Positions 8,182 to 17,601 of a stretch of DNA of 37,911 nt are shown piece after piece. The stretch covers positions 1 through 37,911 of the forward strand of contig JAISMS010000057.1 of the NCBI GenBank assembly GCA_031276565.1, given 5' to 3'. The notes below the pieces were generated by a model. It worked only from the letters and a program-made list of their open reading frames with translations, was not told the origin of the DNA and made no database searches. Both the position numbers and the translations under genes were made by a program. Position 1 is the first letter of the stretch. The number at the start of each line of letters is the position of its first letter. Source of the stretch: Holosporaceae bacterium (GTDB taxonomy: Bacteria; Pseudomonadota; Alphaproteobacteria; UBA3830).

Positions 8182-10665
8182 TTACGACAACTGTCTTGCG
8201 ATTTCTTCCAGTTCGAAACATTCGATCATATCTCCCGGATGAATGTCTTCGTAGTTTTCCAAAGAAATACCGCACTCGAATCCGGCTTTCACTTCTTTCA
8301 CGTCGTCTTTATTCCTTCTGAGGGATTTTATGCTGCCGACATGGACAACTGCGCCGTTCCGAAGCAGTCTCGCTTTTGCTCCGCGCTTGACGAGGCCGTT
8401 GACAATCATGCATCCGGCGATTTTTCCGAATTTTGAAACGTCGAAGAGTTTCTTTACTTCGGCGGTTCCCAGGAAATGTTCCAGAATTTCCGGCGTAAGC
8501 ATTCCGGACAGCAGCGCTTTGACGTCGTCTATCAAATCGTAGATGACGGAGTAGTATTTTACCTGAATTTTATCCAGAGATATCTGGTCGCGGGCTTGCA
8601 TATTGGCGCGAACATTGAATCCGAGTATAAGAGCGTTGGAGGCGCGGGCGAGGGCGACGTCGCTTTCGGTGATTTCTCCGATTCCCGCGTGGATTATCCT
8701 GACCGCGACTTCGTCCGTGGCAAGCTTTTTAAGGCTTGTGCAGACGGCTTCGGAGGATCCTTGAACATCGGCTTTTACTATGACGGACAGTACCCGAAGT
8801 TTCTCGTCTGCTTTCAGTTTGGAGAACATTTGCTCCACCGTAGTGGGGGCTGAAATTACCCAAGTCTGCTCTCTCTTCTTGCGATCTCTGTAGCCGGTAA
8901 TTTCCCTCGCTTTAGATTCGTTTTCAACCACTATGAAGTCGTCGCCCGGAATCGTCGGACAGCTGAATCCTATGATTTCTCCGGGGGTGCCCGGTGTTAT
9001 TTCTTTTAAACTTTCGCCCAAATGATTTCTGATGGCTCTGACGCGACCGAAAGCCGTTCCGGAGACGAAAATATCTCCGCACCGCAGAGTCCCTTTGTTT
9101 ATGAGAACGGTGGCAACCGGCCCCAGTCCTTTTTCCACCTTAGATTCTATGACTATGCCTTCGGCCTCTCTGTTCGGATTTGCCTTGAGCTCTAAAATTT
9201 CCGCCTGCAACAAAATTACTTCTTCCAGCTTATTCAGGTTCTTTCCGGCTTTTGCGGAGATTTCCACGTCCATTACGTCTCCGCCGAAGGATTCCGTTAC
9301 GACGTTTTGGTTTAGAAGATCTTTCCGGACGTTTTCCGGAGCGGATCCCGGTTTATCTGTTTTATTTATGGCGACCACCAGAGGAACTCCGGCGGCTTGG
9401 GCATGATTTATGGCTTCGATCGTCTGATCTTTTACGCCGTCATCGGCGGCGACCACCAGGACTACGATGTCCGTTACGTTAGCTCCGCGCGATCTCATTT
9501 CCGTAAAAGCGGCGTGTCCCGGAGTATCGATGAAGGTGATTTTCCGGCCGTCGCTTGTGGTTACCTGATAGGCTCCTATGCATTGGGTGATGCCGCCGGC
9601 TTCCGTCAGGGCGACGTCTGTCTTTCTCAGGGCGTCCAGCAGGGAGGTTTTACCGTGGTCGACGTGTCCCATCACGGTGACAACCGGCGGACGCGGCTGC
9701 AAATCCGCGGGATCGTCTTTTTTCTTCAAGCCGATTTCAATATCGCTGTCGCTGACCCTTTTAACTTTATGGCCGAATTCCATGATTATCAGTTCCGCCG
9801 TATCGGCGTCAATGATTTGGGCGGCGGTCGCCATGACTCCCAGTTTCATAAGAGTTTTAACGACGTCTCCGGTGCGCACGGCCATCCGGTTGGACAACTC
9901 CTGAATACTTATGGTTTCCGGGAGAATAACTTCTTTTATGATTTTAACTTCCCCCGTCATATCGGTTTTGATTGCCTTGTGCTTCTGTCTGGCTCTTTTT
10001 ATGGAGGAAAGCGAACGAATCTTGCCGTCGTCGCCGTCCAAAGCATTATGTATGGAAATTCTGCCGGCTCCGGGAGCGTACCGTCGCCGCAGCTCCTCTA
10101 TGTTTCTTTTCACCGCCGAGGTTTTTTTCGCGGAATTTTTCCCGCTCGAAGAATCGTCCTCGTAGTCGTAATCCCGGGAATGTTTACGCGGGGAAATCTT
10201 CTCTACTCGCTCGTTTTTAGATTTTTCGGTTTCGGAATCCGATTTCTTTTCGGCGATTTCCGATTGGTTTTGATCGGAACCTGCCTCGTCAACTTCCGGC
10301 GGCTTCGGATTTCGAGCTTCCTCTTCGGCACGCAGGCGTTCCCGCTCTTTTTCCTCCTGCTCTCGAATGATCCGCAGCTCTTCCTGTTCTTTACTTTCTT
10401 TTATGGCGTCCCGGACGGCTTTAACTCGGGTTTCAAGTTCTCTATTGGTAAGATCTCCGCTTTTTTGCAATTCCGCAAGAGAAAGTTTCGACTCTTCGAC
10501 TGAAGGAGGTTTACCTGAAACCCTTTTCTTTTTTACCTCAACGGCCACGACTTTGGTTTTTCCGTGGGAAAAACTCTGTCTGACCCTGTTGCCCGACAAT
10601 TCCGTCGTTTTTTTAATATCGGTCGGGAGAGATAAGCTCAGTGTGCCTTTTTTTTGATCCGTCAT
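8182..10665 (-). CDS. infB: Translation initiation factor IF-2
   Basis: [53 protein letters not shown]-terminal IF-2 domains. Confidence 0.98.
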   Translation of the reverse strand: MTDQKKGTLSLSLPTDIKKTTELSGNRVRQSFSHGKTKVVAVEVKKKRVSGKPPSVEESKLSLAELQKSGDLTNRELETRVKAVRDAIKESKEQEELRIIREQEEKERERLRAEEEARNPKPPEVDEAGSDQNQSEIAEKKSDSETEKSKNERVEKISPRKHSRDYDYEDDSSSGKNSAKKTSAVKRNIEELRRRYAPGAGRISIHNALDGDDGKIRSLSSIKRARQKHKAIKTDMTGEVKIIKEVILPETISIQELSNRMAVRTGDVVKTLMKLGVMATAAQIIDADTAELIIMEFGHKVKRVSDSDIEIGLKKKDDPADLQPRPPVVTVMGHVDHGKTSLLDALRKTDVALTEAGGITQCIGAYQVTTSDGRKITFIDTPGHAAFTEMRSRGANVTDIVVLVVAADDGVKDQTIEAINHAQAAGVPLVVAINKTDKPGSAPENVRKDLLNQNVVTESFGGDVMDVEISAKAGKNLNKLEEVILLQAEILELKANPNREAEGIVIESKVEKGLGPVATVLINKGTLRCGDIFVSGTAFGRVRAIRNHLGESLKEITPGTPGEIIGFSCPTIPGDDFIVVENESKAREITGYRDRKKREQTWVISAPTTVEQMFSKLKADEKLRVLSVIVKADVQGSSEAVCTSLKKLATDEVAVRIIHAGIGEITESDVALARASNALILGFNVRANMQARDQISLDKIQVKYYSVIYDLIDDVKALLSGMLTPEILEHFLGTAEVKKLFDVSKFGKIAGCMIVNGLVKRGAKARLLRNGAVVHVGSIKSLRRNKDDVKEVKAGFECGISLENYEDIHPGDMIECFELEEIARQLS

Positions 10666-10685
10666 ATCTTTTCCCCTGCCGTCCG

Positions 10686-12194
10686 TTACTCAAACCAATG
10701 CTCTCGAGCTTTCATTATAATGCCGTCGGCGGAATCTTTATCCAAATCGGACAACAACTCCCGCAATTCGTCGCCGGATAAATCGGCGAGATCGTCCAAC
10801 TTCCTGATGCCGTGCTCGGCCAAAGTTAATAAGTCTTTATTGGAGAGAATGCCCAGATTCGTAATTTTATCGTCGATTCCGATTTCCTTTAATTTTTTCA
10901 GCGTTTCCTTATCTTTTTGGGCCAAATAGTTTTCTGCGCGAGATATAAGCTCCGCCGCAAGATTTTCGTCAAATTCCTTAATGGAGGCAAGCTCTTCCTT
11001 AGTGGCGTCCTTCAATTCTTCGACATTCGTGAAGCCTTCCGCCACCAACAGGTGGGCTATAACTTCGTCGCAATCGAGAGCCTCCATAAATTCTTTCGAT
11101 CTGGCGTGATATTCCTGATTGCTTTTTTCTACGGATTCGGATTCGGAAACAACGGTGATGCTCCAGCCGATCAATTGTGAAGCGAGTCTTACGTTCTGCC
11201 CTCTGCGCCCTATGGCCAAGCTCAGCTGGCTGTCGGGGGTGAGAACTTCGAATTTTCTGTTCTCTTCGTCTATGACGACCTTGGAAACCTCGGCCGGCGC
11301 CAAGGCGTTAACGGCAAAAGTAGCCGGATCGTCGGACCAGAGTATGATGTCGATTTTTTCTCCCTGAAGTTCGCGAATGACAGACTGGACGCGAGTGCCT
11401 CTTACGCCGACGCAGGCTCCGATCGGATCTATGCCGCCGTCGGAAGTATAGACGGCCATTTTGGCCCGGCTTCCGGGATCCCGGGCAACGGCTTTTATTT
11501 CGATTACGCCGTCGTAGATTTCCGGAACTTCCTGCATGAACAACTTCGCCAGAAATTGCGGATGGGTACGGGATAAAAACACCTGCGCCCCTTTTGTTTC
11601 CTGGGAAACGTCGGCTATATAGGCTTTTACCCGATCTCCCACCCTGAAATTTTCCTTCGGAATGAGCTGATCTCTCTTTATGACCGCTTCGGTGCGGCCG
11701 ACATCCAGTGTTACGGAGTTGAATTCCGCGCGTTTTACGACGCCGCTGACTATCTCTCCGATCCGGTCTTTGAAATCGTTGTACTGTTTTTCCCGTTCGG
11801 CATCTCTTATTTTTTGAGTTATGATCTGGCGTCCCACCTGAGCGGCTACCCGGTCAAAATCCACCGGAGGCAATGTCGTGGTAAACAGCTGGCCGATCTC
11901 CGCGTTTTCATCGATTTTTTTCGCTTCTTCCAGTGAAATTTCCGTAACGTCGTTTTCGGGGGCTTCTCTGACGGTGATGCATTTCAGTATGGTTACTTCT
12001 CCGCTTTTTCTGTCGATGGTTACGCGAATATCGTGTTCATGACCGTATTTTGAACGGGACGCCTTCTGGATCGCCCCTTCCATCGCTTCTAAAATTTTTT
12101 CCTTTTCCAGTCCCTTTTCTCTGGCCACCGCATCCGAAATTTGCAGCAATTCCGGTCCGTAGAAACGGGAATTTGTCCATAAAGCCGTCGACAT
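10686..12194 (-). CDS. nusA: Transcription termination/antitermination protein NusA
   Basis: S1 and KH regions: IVSGVVKRAEFNSVTLDVGRTEAVI..., DPIGACVGVRGTRVQSVIRELQGEKIDIILW, LAIGRRGQNVRLASQLIGW. Confidence 0.97.
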   Translation of the reverse strand: MSTALWTNSRFYGPELLQISDAVAREKGLEKEKILEAMEGAIQKASRSKYGHEHDIRVTIDRKSGEVTILKCITVREAPENDVTEISLEEAKKIDENAEIGQLFTTTLPPVDFDRVAAQVGRQIITQKIRDAEREKQYNDFKDRIGEIVSGVVKRAEFNSVTLDVGRTEAVIKRDQLIPKENFRVGDRVKAYIADVSQETKGAQVFLSRTHPQFLAKLFMQEVPEIYDGVIEIKAVARDPGSRAKMAVYTSDGGIDPIGACVGVRGTRVQSVIRELQGEKIDIILWSDDPATFAVNALAPAEVSKVVIDEENRKFEVLTPDSQLSLAIGRRGQNVRLASQLIGWSITVVSESESVEKSNQEYHARSKEFMEALDCDEVIAHLLVAEGFTNVEELKDATKEELASIKEFDENLAAELISRAENYLAQKDKETLKKLKEIGIDDKITNLGILSNKDLLTLAEHGIRKLDDLADLSGDELRELLSDLDKDSADGIIMKAREHWFE

Positions 12195-12209
12195 CCGATA
12201 ATCCCTCGC

Positions 12210-12720
12210 TCAAAATCTCTTCACACTTGCCCTTTTTATACCGCCGTAGGGCACTCCGAATTCGGCGGCTCCAGTATCGCACTCTTCTCTCAAATAGACA
12301 ACAGCATCGTCGATATTTTGTTCCGTTCTCAAGAGTTTTCCGCGAAACTTCTGCCGACCGTTAACTGGCGCCGAAGTTTCTATTTCCGCCTCTTTGCCGC
12401 AGAAACGCTCAAAATCGCCGAGTTTTTTCAGAGGACGAGTTTCACCGGGAGAGCTTACCTCAAGATTATACGGCCCTTCAATCAAATCTTCAACATCCAA
12501 AACGGCGGAGATCAAATGTCCGGCTTTGGCGCAGTCGTCGGTGCCGACGGGCGCGTCGTCGAGACGATCCACTTCGACGGCGACGACGGTTTTCTTGCCG
12601 CCGGTGATTTTTATCCGAACGGCTTCATATCCTCTGGCGCTTAACGAAGGTTCGATGATTGCCGCAATTCTTTCAATTAGTTCCAAATGTTTTCCCGATC
12701 TTAACCGGGTCGGAGAATAC
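12210..12720 (-). CDS. rimP: Ribosome maturation factor RimP; the ORF-track start at 12872 looks over-extended because it overlaps the upstream kinase gene
   Basis: LIERIAAIIEPSLSARGYEAVRIKITGG...LIEGPYNLEVSSPGETRPLKKLGDFERFCGKEAEIET; rimP-nusA-infB order. The exact start is not resolved. Confidence 0.88.
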
Positions 12721-12786
12721 AGAAAAAACTTCGCTGACGCAACTTCTTGCACGGGTTTTCGTCCGTTGATCGTTGTCGGGCGGCAA

Positions 12787-13653
12787 TCAGGGGTTGGAAC
12801 AGAGCGGGGCGGGATTATGCAATCCGAGACGGCGAGCTTCTTCCAATACGGAATCTCTTTTTCGTTTTTCAAATACCATCAGGATCGTATCGGCGCCCGC
12901 CGCTCCGCATCCTTTGACCGCCGCCACTCCGTCTGTTTTCAGCAGTCGATCCGCCGTTTCCGCCGTAAAATCGGCGATGATTTTTTGTTTTCTCAGCAGA
13001 TCGAAAAATCCGCGAATACTTTTGACCAGAAGTTCTTCGTCCGCATTAAGGAAGCTTTTTGCCGCGTCTTCGGTCAAGCGCTGCAATTCCGACGTCGGAA
13101 GCGGAGGCAGCGACTGCAGATGCAGGTGAGTTATTACCTTGCGCCCGGTTTTGCATACGGCGAAATCCAGATTCGGAAATTTCGGATCGATTTTTCTGAC
13201 GACATTCGTTCCGGCGTCGAAAAAAACGTGATGATTAAAATATTGAGCGACACAGTCGGCGCCGCTCGGGAGAATCGTCGTTTCCTTTGTCGCCGAGAGA
13301 CTTCTGTATTCCTCCAGAAATCGGCCGACGTCGAATTTATCTCCGGTTAACCGAAGATGCAGTTTATACAACAGGGCGAACTGTGCGCTTGAAGCGCCGA
13401 ATCCTCCGGATTTCAGATACGGATCCTCGAATTCGAGTGACAGACCGCTGAAATCATGACATTTAAAAAAGAGATATGCCGGAGAATTTTCCTCTATTCC
13501 GACGAGATTCGTATTTCCCTTTTCTGCTTTCAGTTTAAAAGGCGGAGGAGTCAACAGAATTATCGCGCTTCCTCCGAACAGCACCGAGTATTCGCCGATC
13601 AGAAACGTTTTGCCGGCGGCGGCAAGGGTCAGGCTCTTCGAATTCGATTTCAT
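12787..13653 (-). CDS. GHMP-family kinase (possibly mevalonate/phosphomevalonate kinase-like)
   Basis: AAGKTFLIGEYSVLFGGSAI (motif 1), KSGGFGASSAQFALL (motif 2), GVAAVKGCGAAGADTILMVF (motif 3). Confidence 0.75.
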   Translation of the reverse strand: MKSNSKSLTLAAAGKTFLIGEYSVLFGGSAIILLTPPPFKLKAEKGNTNLVGIEENSPAYLFFKCHDFSGLSLEFEDPYLKSGGFGASSAQFALLYKLHLRLTGDKFDVGRFLEEYRSLSATKETTILPSGADCVAQYFNHHVFFDAGTNVVRKIDPKFPNLDFAVCKTGRKVITHLHLQSLPPLPTSELQRLTEDAAKSFLNADEELLVKSIRGFFDLLRKQKIIADFTAETADRLLKTDGVAAVKGCGAAGADTILMVFEKRKRDSVLEEARRLGLHNPAPLCSNP

Positions 13654-14231
13654 TTTTTCCGAGTGTCGTTCGGTTGTCGGCGAGATTTCTTCTTATCCGT
13701 TTTTCGAATGAAAAAGTACGCAACGGCGGCGCATAAAATCGCCAAGGCTCCGAGTTGAACGTATTTTAAATTTTCCTTCGCCGATTCCAGAACGTCGGCA
13801 AAAACGTATCCGGCTCCGGCAACGCTTACGGACCAGATGAAAGCGGCCGGGACGTTCAGGGTGGAAAACTTCAGCGGCGTAATTTTTGCGACGCCGATGA
13901 TTATCGGGCTGATATTTCTGATTCCGTAGACAAATCTTGAGCCGAATATGAATGCGGAATCATACTTTTTCAGAAATTCTATTACCTTGGAGGATTTTTG
14001 AGAAAGTTTCGGATATTTTTCCAGCAATCCGGCGCCGTAAATGCGACCGACGAAAAACAAACACTGTTCGGTGACGAGGGTTCCGAGGAATGCAAACAGT
14101 ATGACAAACTGCAGCGACATCAATCCGCTTTTGCACAAAAACCCGGCGGTTAAAACGGCTATTTCGCCCTCGATGCATGCAAAAACGAAAACCGCATAGT
14201 ATCCGTAGGTTTGTATGAAACTTTCGAACAA
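13650..14231 (-). CDS. DedA/SNARE-associated family membrane protein
   Basis: YYAVFVFACIEGEIAVLTAGFL...GTLVTEQCLFFVGRIYG...FGSRFVYGIRNISPIIIGVAKI. Confidence 0.85.
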   Translation of the reverse strand: MFESFIQTYGYYAVFVFACIEGEIAVLTAGFLCKSGLMSLQFVILFAFLGTLVTEQCLFFVGRIYGAGLLEKYPKLSQKSSKVIEFLKKYDSAFIFGSRFVYGIRNISPIIIGVAKITPLKFSTLNVPAAFIWSVSVAGAGYVFADVLESAKENLKYVQLGALAILCAAVAYFFIRKTDKKKSRRQPNDTRKK

Positions 14232-14352
14232 AACAACTCTCTAAAATTCCGCGAAAAAATAACCGCACGTTTTTGAAGGCATTCTACCGGAAAATATCGG
14301 CGGCAGAAAGAGAATTCCGATCAAAAGACGGCGGTTTTTCACTTCAGTGCTG

Positions 14353-15567
14353 TTAGGATTTTTCTTCCTCTTCCTCTTCTTCTTCTTCTTCTTCTTCCCG
14401 ATCGATCTCTTCATCTTGCGAATAGTATTTTATCTCGGAAAAAACGGCCGTGCCGACGCCGTGTTTTTTGCCGTTTGAAAACCCGCCTCTGAAAACCGTG
14501 CCGTTCGTGTAATAAAAAACTCCTTTTCCGGAGGGGGTCGGACGATTGAGAACTATTTTCATATCGCCGACATAAATTCCTTTTTCTCTTATGAAAAGTA
14601 TTCCGTAATTGCTGCAGAAAATGCTAAAAGCCCTGTCGTTCCAGCGCTCGATATATTTCAACTGCGACATTTTGTCTTTGTCGGTAAAGTCTATTTCGGC
14701 ATTTTTGACGGGAAAAAACGGAAACTCCTGCTTGTCCAGTAATATTTTTGTTTCCGTTTCATTTTCGAATTTTAAAAAATTATTTTGAAAAATTCCTCGT
14801 ATTTTAAGGCGTTTTTCGTTTAATTTTAATTTGACGCATCCCGTGCCGTTAAATTTATTATCTATAACCCGGCCGACGATGACGAGTCCCGGGAATATGA
14901 TTCTGGAGCCGTCTCCGAAAAAAAAGATCTGATCTTTCTCCGAGTAGTTACCGTTCACCTGATGCCAGAAACAGTCCGAACCGAATTCGCGATAGCCTTT
15001 CGAATTTCTTTCGACGGTTCCGGGAAGGGAGAAAATTTGTATATCTCTTCTCGAAAGAAGTGATTGCCGTCGATTGCGGAATATTTCTCCGGCCTCGGGC
15101 TCCTCCCCTCTTCCGATTGAAAAAGGGGCGCGCAAAAAACCGAGTAAAGCTGCGTCGATTTGCGGATATCTGTTTCTTAAAAATTTCATGTCTTCGTTGC
15201 AAAAAAATGAGCGCAATCTGTTCAAATATTCTTCAGGCAAAATCCGAAGGCTTGCCGTCAGCTCGTCCGTTTCCGGATCGTTCCGCATAATCCCCGTAGG
15301 ATTACCGTTCAAAGGAACGAGGGCTCCGGTATTCCGGGGTTCTTCGTCGCCGACGGGAGCTGTTGTTGACGCGACGGTTTCTTCTCTTGTTCTGAAATGA
15401 TCAGGCGGCGGCAAATCGACGATGCGATTTTTTGGCGCGACCCAATATCCGAAACCGAACGCGCCAAGCAGACAACCTCCTAATAAAAACGGAGAACTCA
15501 ATCTGCGCAGATTCATGGCCCTTACGGAAAAAATGCAAACGAACAGGCAGATAACGATTTTTTTCAT
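14353..15567 (-). CDS. Exported MORN-repeat-containing protein with a C-terminal poly-Glu tract
   Basis: N-terminal signal/anchor; PTPSGKGVFYYTNGTVFRGGFSNGKKHGVGTAVFSE MORN-like; ends EEEEEEEEEEEEKS. Confidence 0.6.
   Translation of the reverse strand: MKKIVICLFVCIFSVRAMNLRRLSSPFLLGGCLLGAFGFGYWVAPKNRIVDLPPPDHFRTREETVASTTAPVGDEEPRNTGALVPLNGNPTGIMRNDPETDELTASLRILPEEYLNRLRSFFCNEDMKFLRNRYPQIDAALLGFLRAPFSIGRGEEPEAGEIFRNRRQSLLSRRDIQIFSLPGTVERNSKGYREFGSDCFWHQVNGNYSEKDQIFFFGDGSRIIFPGLVIVGRVIDNKFNGTGCVKLKLNEKRLKIRGIFQNNFLKFENETETKILLDKQEFPFFPVKNAEIDFTDKDKMSQLKYIERWNDRAFSIFCSNYGILFIREKGIYVGDMKIVLNRPTPSGKGVFYYTNGTVFRGGFSNGKKHGVGTAVFSEIKYYSQDEEIDREEEEEEEEEEEEKS
14360..14398. repeat. GAA/GAG (CTT/CTC) trinucleotide microsatellite inside the MORN-protein gene
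   Basis: ttcttcctcttcctcttcttcttcttcttcttcttc. Confidence 0.85.
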
Positions 15568-15593
15568 GCCGCTTAATTCCGCATCCTCATTGT

Positions 15594-16163
15594 TTAGTCC
15601 TTCTTTTTACGGCCTTTTTTCGGTACCGGAGCTTCTCCTATTTCTTCAAGCCAGCGATCAGAATTCCCAAAATCTTCAGCCGACGGCGCCGCAGTCGTCG
15701 TCTCTGCGGTTGCGGTCAGGGTAACGATATCGCAGTAGTTGCCGATGTGACATTTGTTTTTTGCCGTTTGCGGCTTGAAATTAAGTTTGAATGTTTTCCC
15801 GATCTCGATGTTGAAGTTTGATATTTCTTCAGAGGAGTCTCCGCAAATCGAATATTTTATTTTTTTTGTTTCGTCTCTTTCGTCCTTAACGGTCAGGTTG
15901 TTCGCGCTGTTTACCGTTACCTGCACTCCCACGTTTCCGCTGTTTTTTATGACGGCGGTTTGTTTGGCGTCGTTAAAAAGATCTATCTCCTCATCGTTCT
16001 CGGTTTCAATGGAAACTACGGGCTCTACCGTGGCTCTTACCTGTAATTCGACCCGGTCACAGGCCTTTGCGGAGGCATAAAAATAAAGCATCCCGAAAGA
16101 AACGATGATTCTTCGAATTATCGAAATTATTTCCGGAAACTCCATGCCGCGGCTCCTGTTCAT
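15594..16163 (-). CDS. Putative secreted pilin-like subunit of the chaperone-usher locus
   Basis: Secreted beta-rich protein; VELQVRATVEPVVSIETENDEE...; C-terminal CHIGNYCDIVTLTATAE resembles the GxYxDxVTVT endings of fimbrial subunits; adjacent to chaperone and usher. Confidence 0.5.
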   Translation of the reverse strand: MNRSRGMEFPEIISIIRRIIVSFGMLYFYASAKACDRVELQVRATVEPVVSIETENDEEIDLFNDAKQTAVIKNSGNVGVQVTVNSANNLTVKDERDETKKIKYSICGDSSEEISNFNIEIGKTFKLNFKPQTAKNKCHIGNYCDIVTLTATAETTTAAPSAEDFGNSDRWLEEIGEAPVPKKGRKKKD

Positions 16164-16164
16164 G

Positions 16165-16641
16165 CTATATGGCGGAGAACGTGACCGTCAGCGTATCTTC
16201 GTAATTTCCGATTCTGCGAAGCTCTTCGGTATTAACCGAAAATACCAGACGAAACGGGCGCCCGCCCGTAAACTCCAACGGATTCGAAGTTCTGCCGTGC
16301 TTCAGTTCCACATCCTCACCGCCAAGGCCTTTGATAACAATCCGGTATTCTGCGAATTTTTCGGTATTATTAATCCGACATTTCTCGCCTTCGTTGTAAG
16401 TACTGGTGACCGTTATTGTCGCTTGCCCGTCCAGCTGCGGGGTAAATTCCAGACTTCTGTCCGCTTCCGCCGCAAGATTTCTTGTATCGTTTTGCAGCAA
16501 TTCTACGTTACGTTCGATGCCCTCGGCCGTAAAGCCGAATACGGCGGGAACCCGGGCTTTCACATGGATCGTAACGGTCTCGACGGCGAACGCGTCGCTT
16601 TGCAATACAACTAACGCCCAAACACCCAAAATTTTCTTCAT
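16165..16641 (-). CDS. Putative secreted major pilin-like subunit
   Basis: Signal peptide MKKILGVWALVVLQSDAFA; VETVTIHVKARVPAVFGFT...; C-terminal RRIGNYEDTLTVTFSAI pilin-like ending. Confidence 0.55.
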   Translation of the reverse strand: MKKILGVWALVVLQSDAFAVETVTIHVKARVPAVFGFTAEGIERNVELLQNDTRNLAAEADRSLEFTPQLDGQATITVTSTYNEGEKCRINNTEKFAEYRIVIKGLGGEDVELKHGRTSNPLEFTGGRPFRLVFSVNTEELRRIGNYEDTLTVTFSAI

Positions 16642-16826
16642 AATTTACCTCTTGATACGTAAAACACCGCGACAAAACCACTCATCGCCTTTCGGGTACT
16701 TTTAACACGCAGACGACGAAATTGCAATACAAAAACGCAACTGATGCGATAGTTTTTTTCTTGCTGTTCGGTGATTATTGCATTAGATTACGGGCAATAG
16801 TAATTTGAACGTTTGCGGAGGATTAT

Positions 16827-17591
16827 ATGCATAAAAAAAGATTTATTTCTGCTGTAATATGTTGTTTTACATGTTGTTTTTGTGAAACTTTTTCCATGAA
16901 AGTTATGCCGTTTATTCATTCTTTCGCTCCCGTAAAAGGGGAAAAGGTCATTCAGTATTCTTTGACTAACGACGGGGATCGTCCCGTTGCTTTTGAAATT
17001 ATCATTTTCAGGAGAAATCAAAACATAAAAGGGGAGGATATCCTGCAGAAAGACGAAGAGAGTTTTACGATTTTTCCGTCCCAGGTGATTATTCCCGGAC
17101 ACGGAACCCGGAACATCAGAGTCAAGTGGATCGGCAACGGGGATTTCGAAAAGAATCCTCGCCGAGAGCAGGCTTTCAGGGTATTGTTCGATCAATTTCA
17201 TATAGATTTTAAACAAAAGAAACCGAGGAAAAGCGGAGCGGCTCTTAATATCAAGTTGCGCATGCTCGCCTCCCTCTACATGACTCCGAAAAATGCCCGA
17301 AAGAGTTTAACGGTTACCTCCGTCAAGGAAAAAATGATCAACGGCGAGAAAGTTGCCGTCATTCGAATGAAAAATGACGGCGCCTCCCGCTGCTCCGTCG
17401 GCGAAATCAATCCCGAACTCCGGCTATTCGGCAGAAAATGTTTTCTCGGGGACATAATCGGAAAAGGCGACCGGGACTGCATAATAATCTCCGGGTGCGA
17501 ACGCGAATTTATCGTGAAAGAAGCGACGGTTAAAGCGCGGGCGATCTCTCCTGTCGAGAGAAAAGCCGATGGCCGCGGTCGATCCGCATGA
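16827..17591 (+). CDS. Periplasmic pilus-assembly chaperone (PapD-like)
   Basis: Signal peptide; FSMKVMPFIHSFAPVKGEKVIQYSLTNDGDRPVAFEI..., FPSQVIIPGHGTRNIRVKWIG...EQAFRVLFDQ. Confidence 0.8.
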   Translation: MHKKRFISAVICCFTCCFCETFSMKVMPFIHSFAPVKGEKVIQYSLTNDGDRPVAFEIIIFRRNQNIKGEDILQKDEESFTIFPSQVIIPGHGTRNIRVKWIGNGDFEKNPRREQAFRVLFDQFHIDFKQKKPRKSGAALNIKLRMLASLYMTPKNARKSLTVTSVKEKMINGEKVAVIRMKNDGASRCSVGEINPELRLFGRKCFLGDIIGKGDRDCIIISGCEREFIVKEATVKARAISPVERKADGRGRSA

Positions 17592-17601
17592 GTAAAGCGG
17601 C

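Noticed and set aside
9397-10503. 368-aa plus-strand ORF opposite infB
   Set aside because: Antisense shadow of infB; the infB reading is unambiguous.
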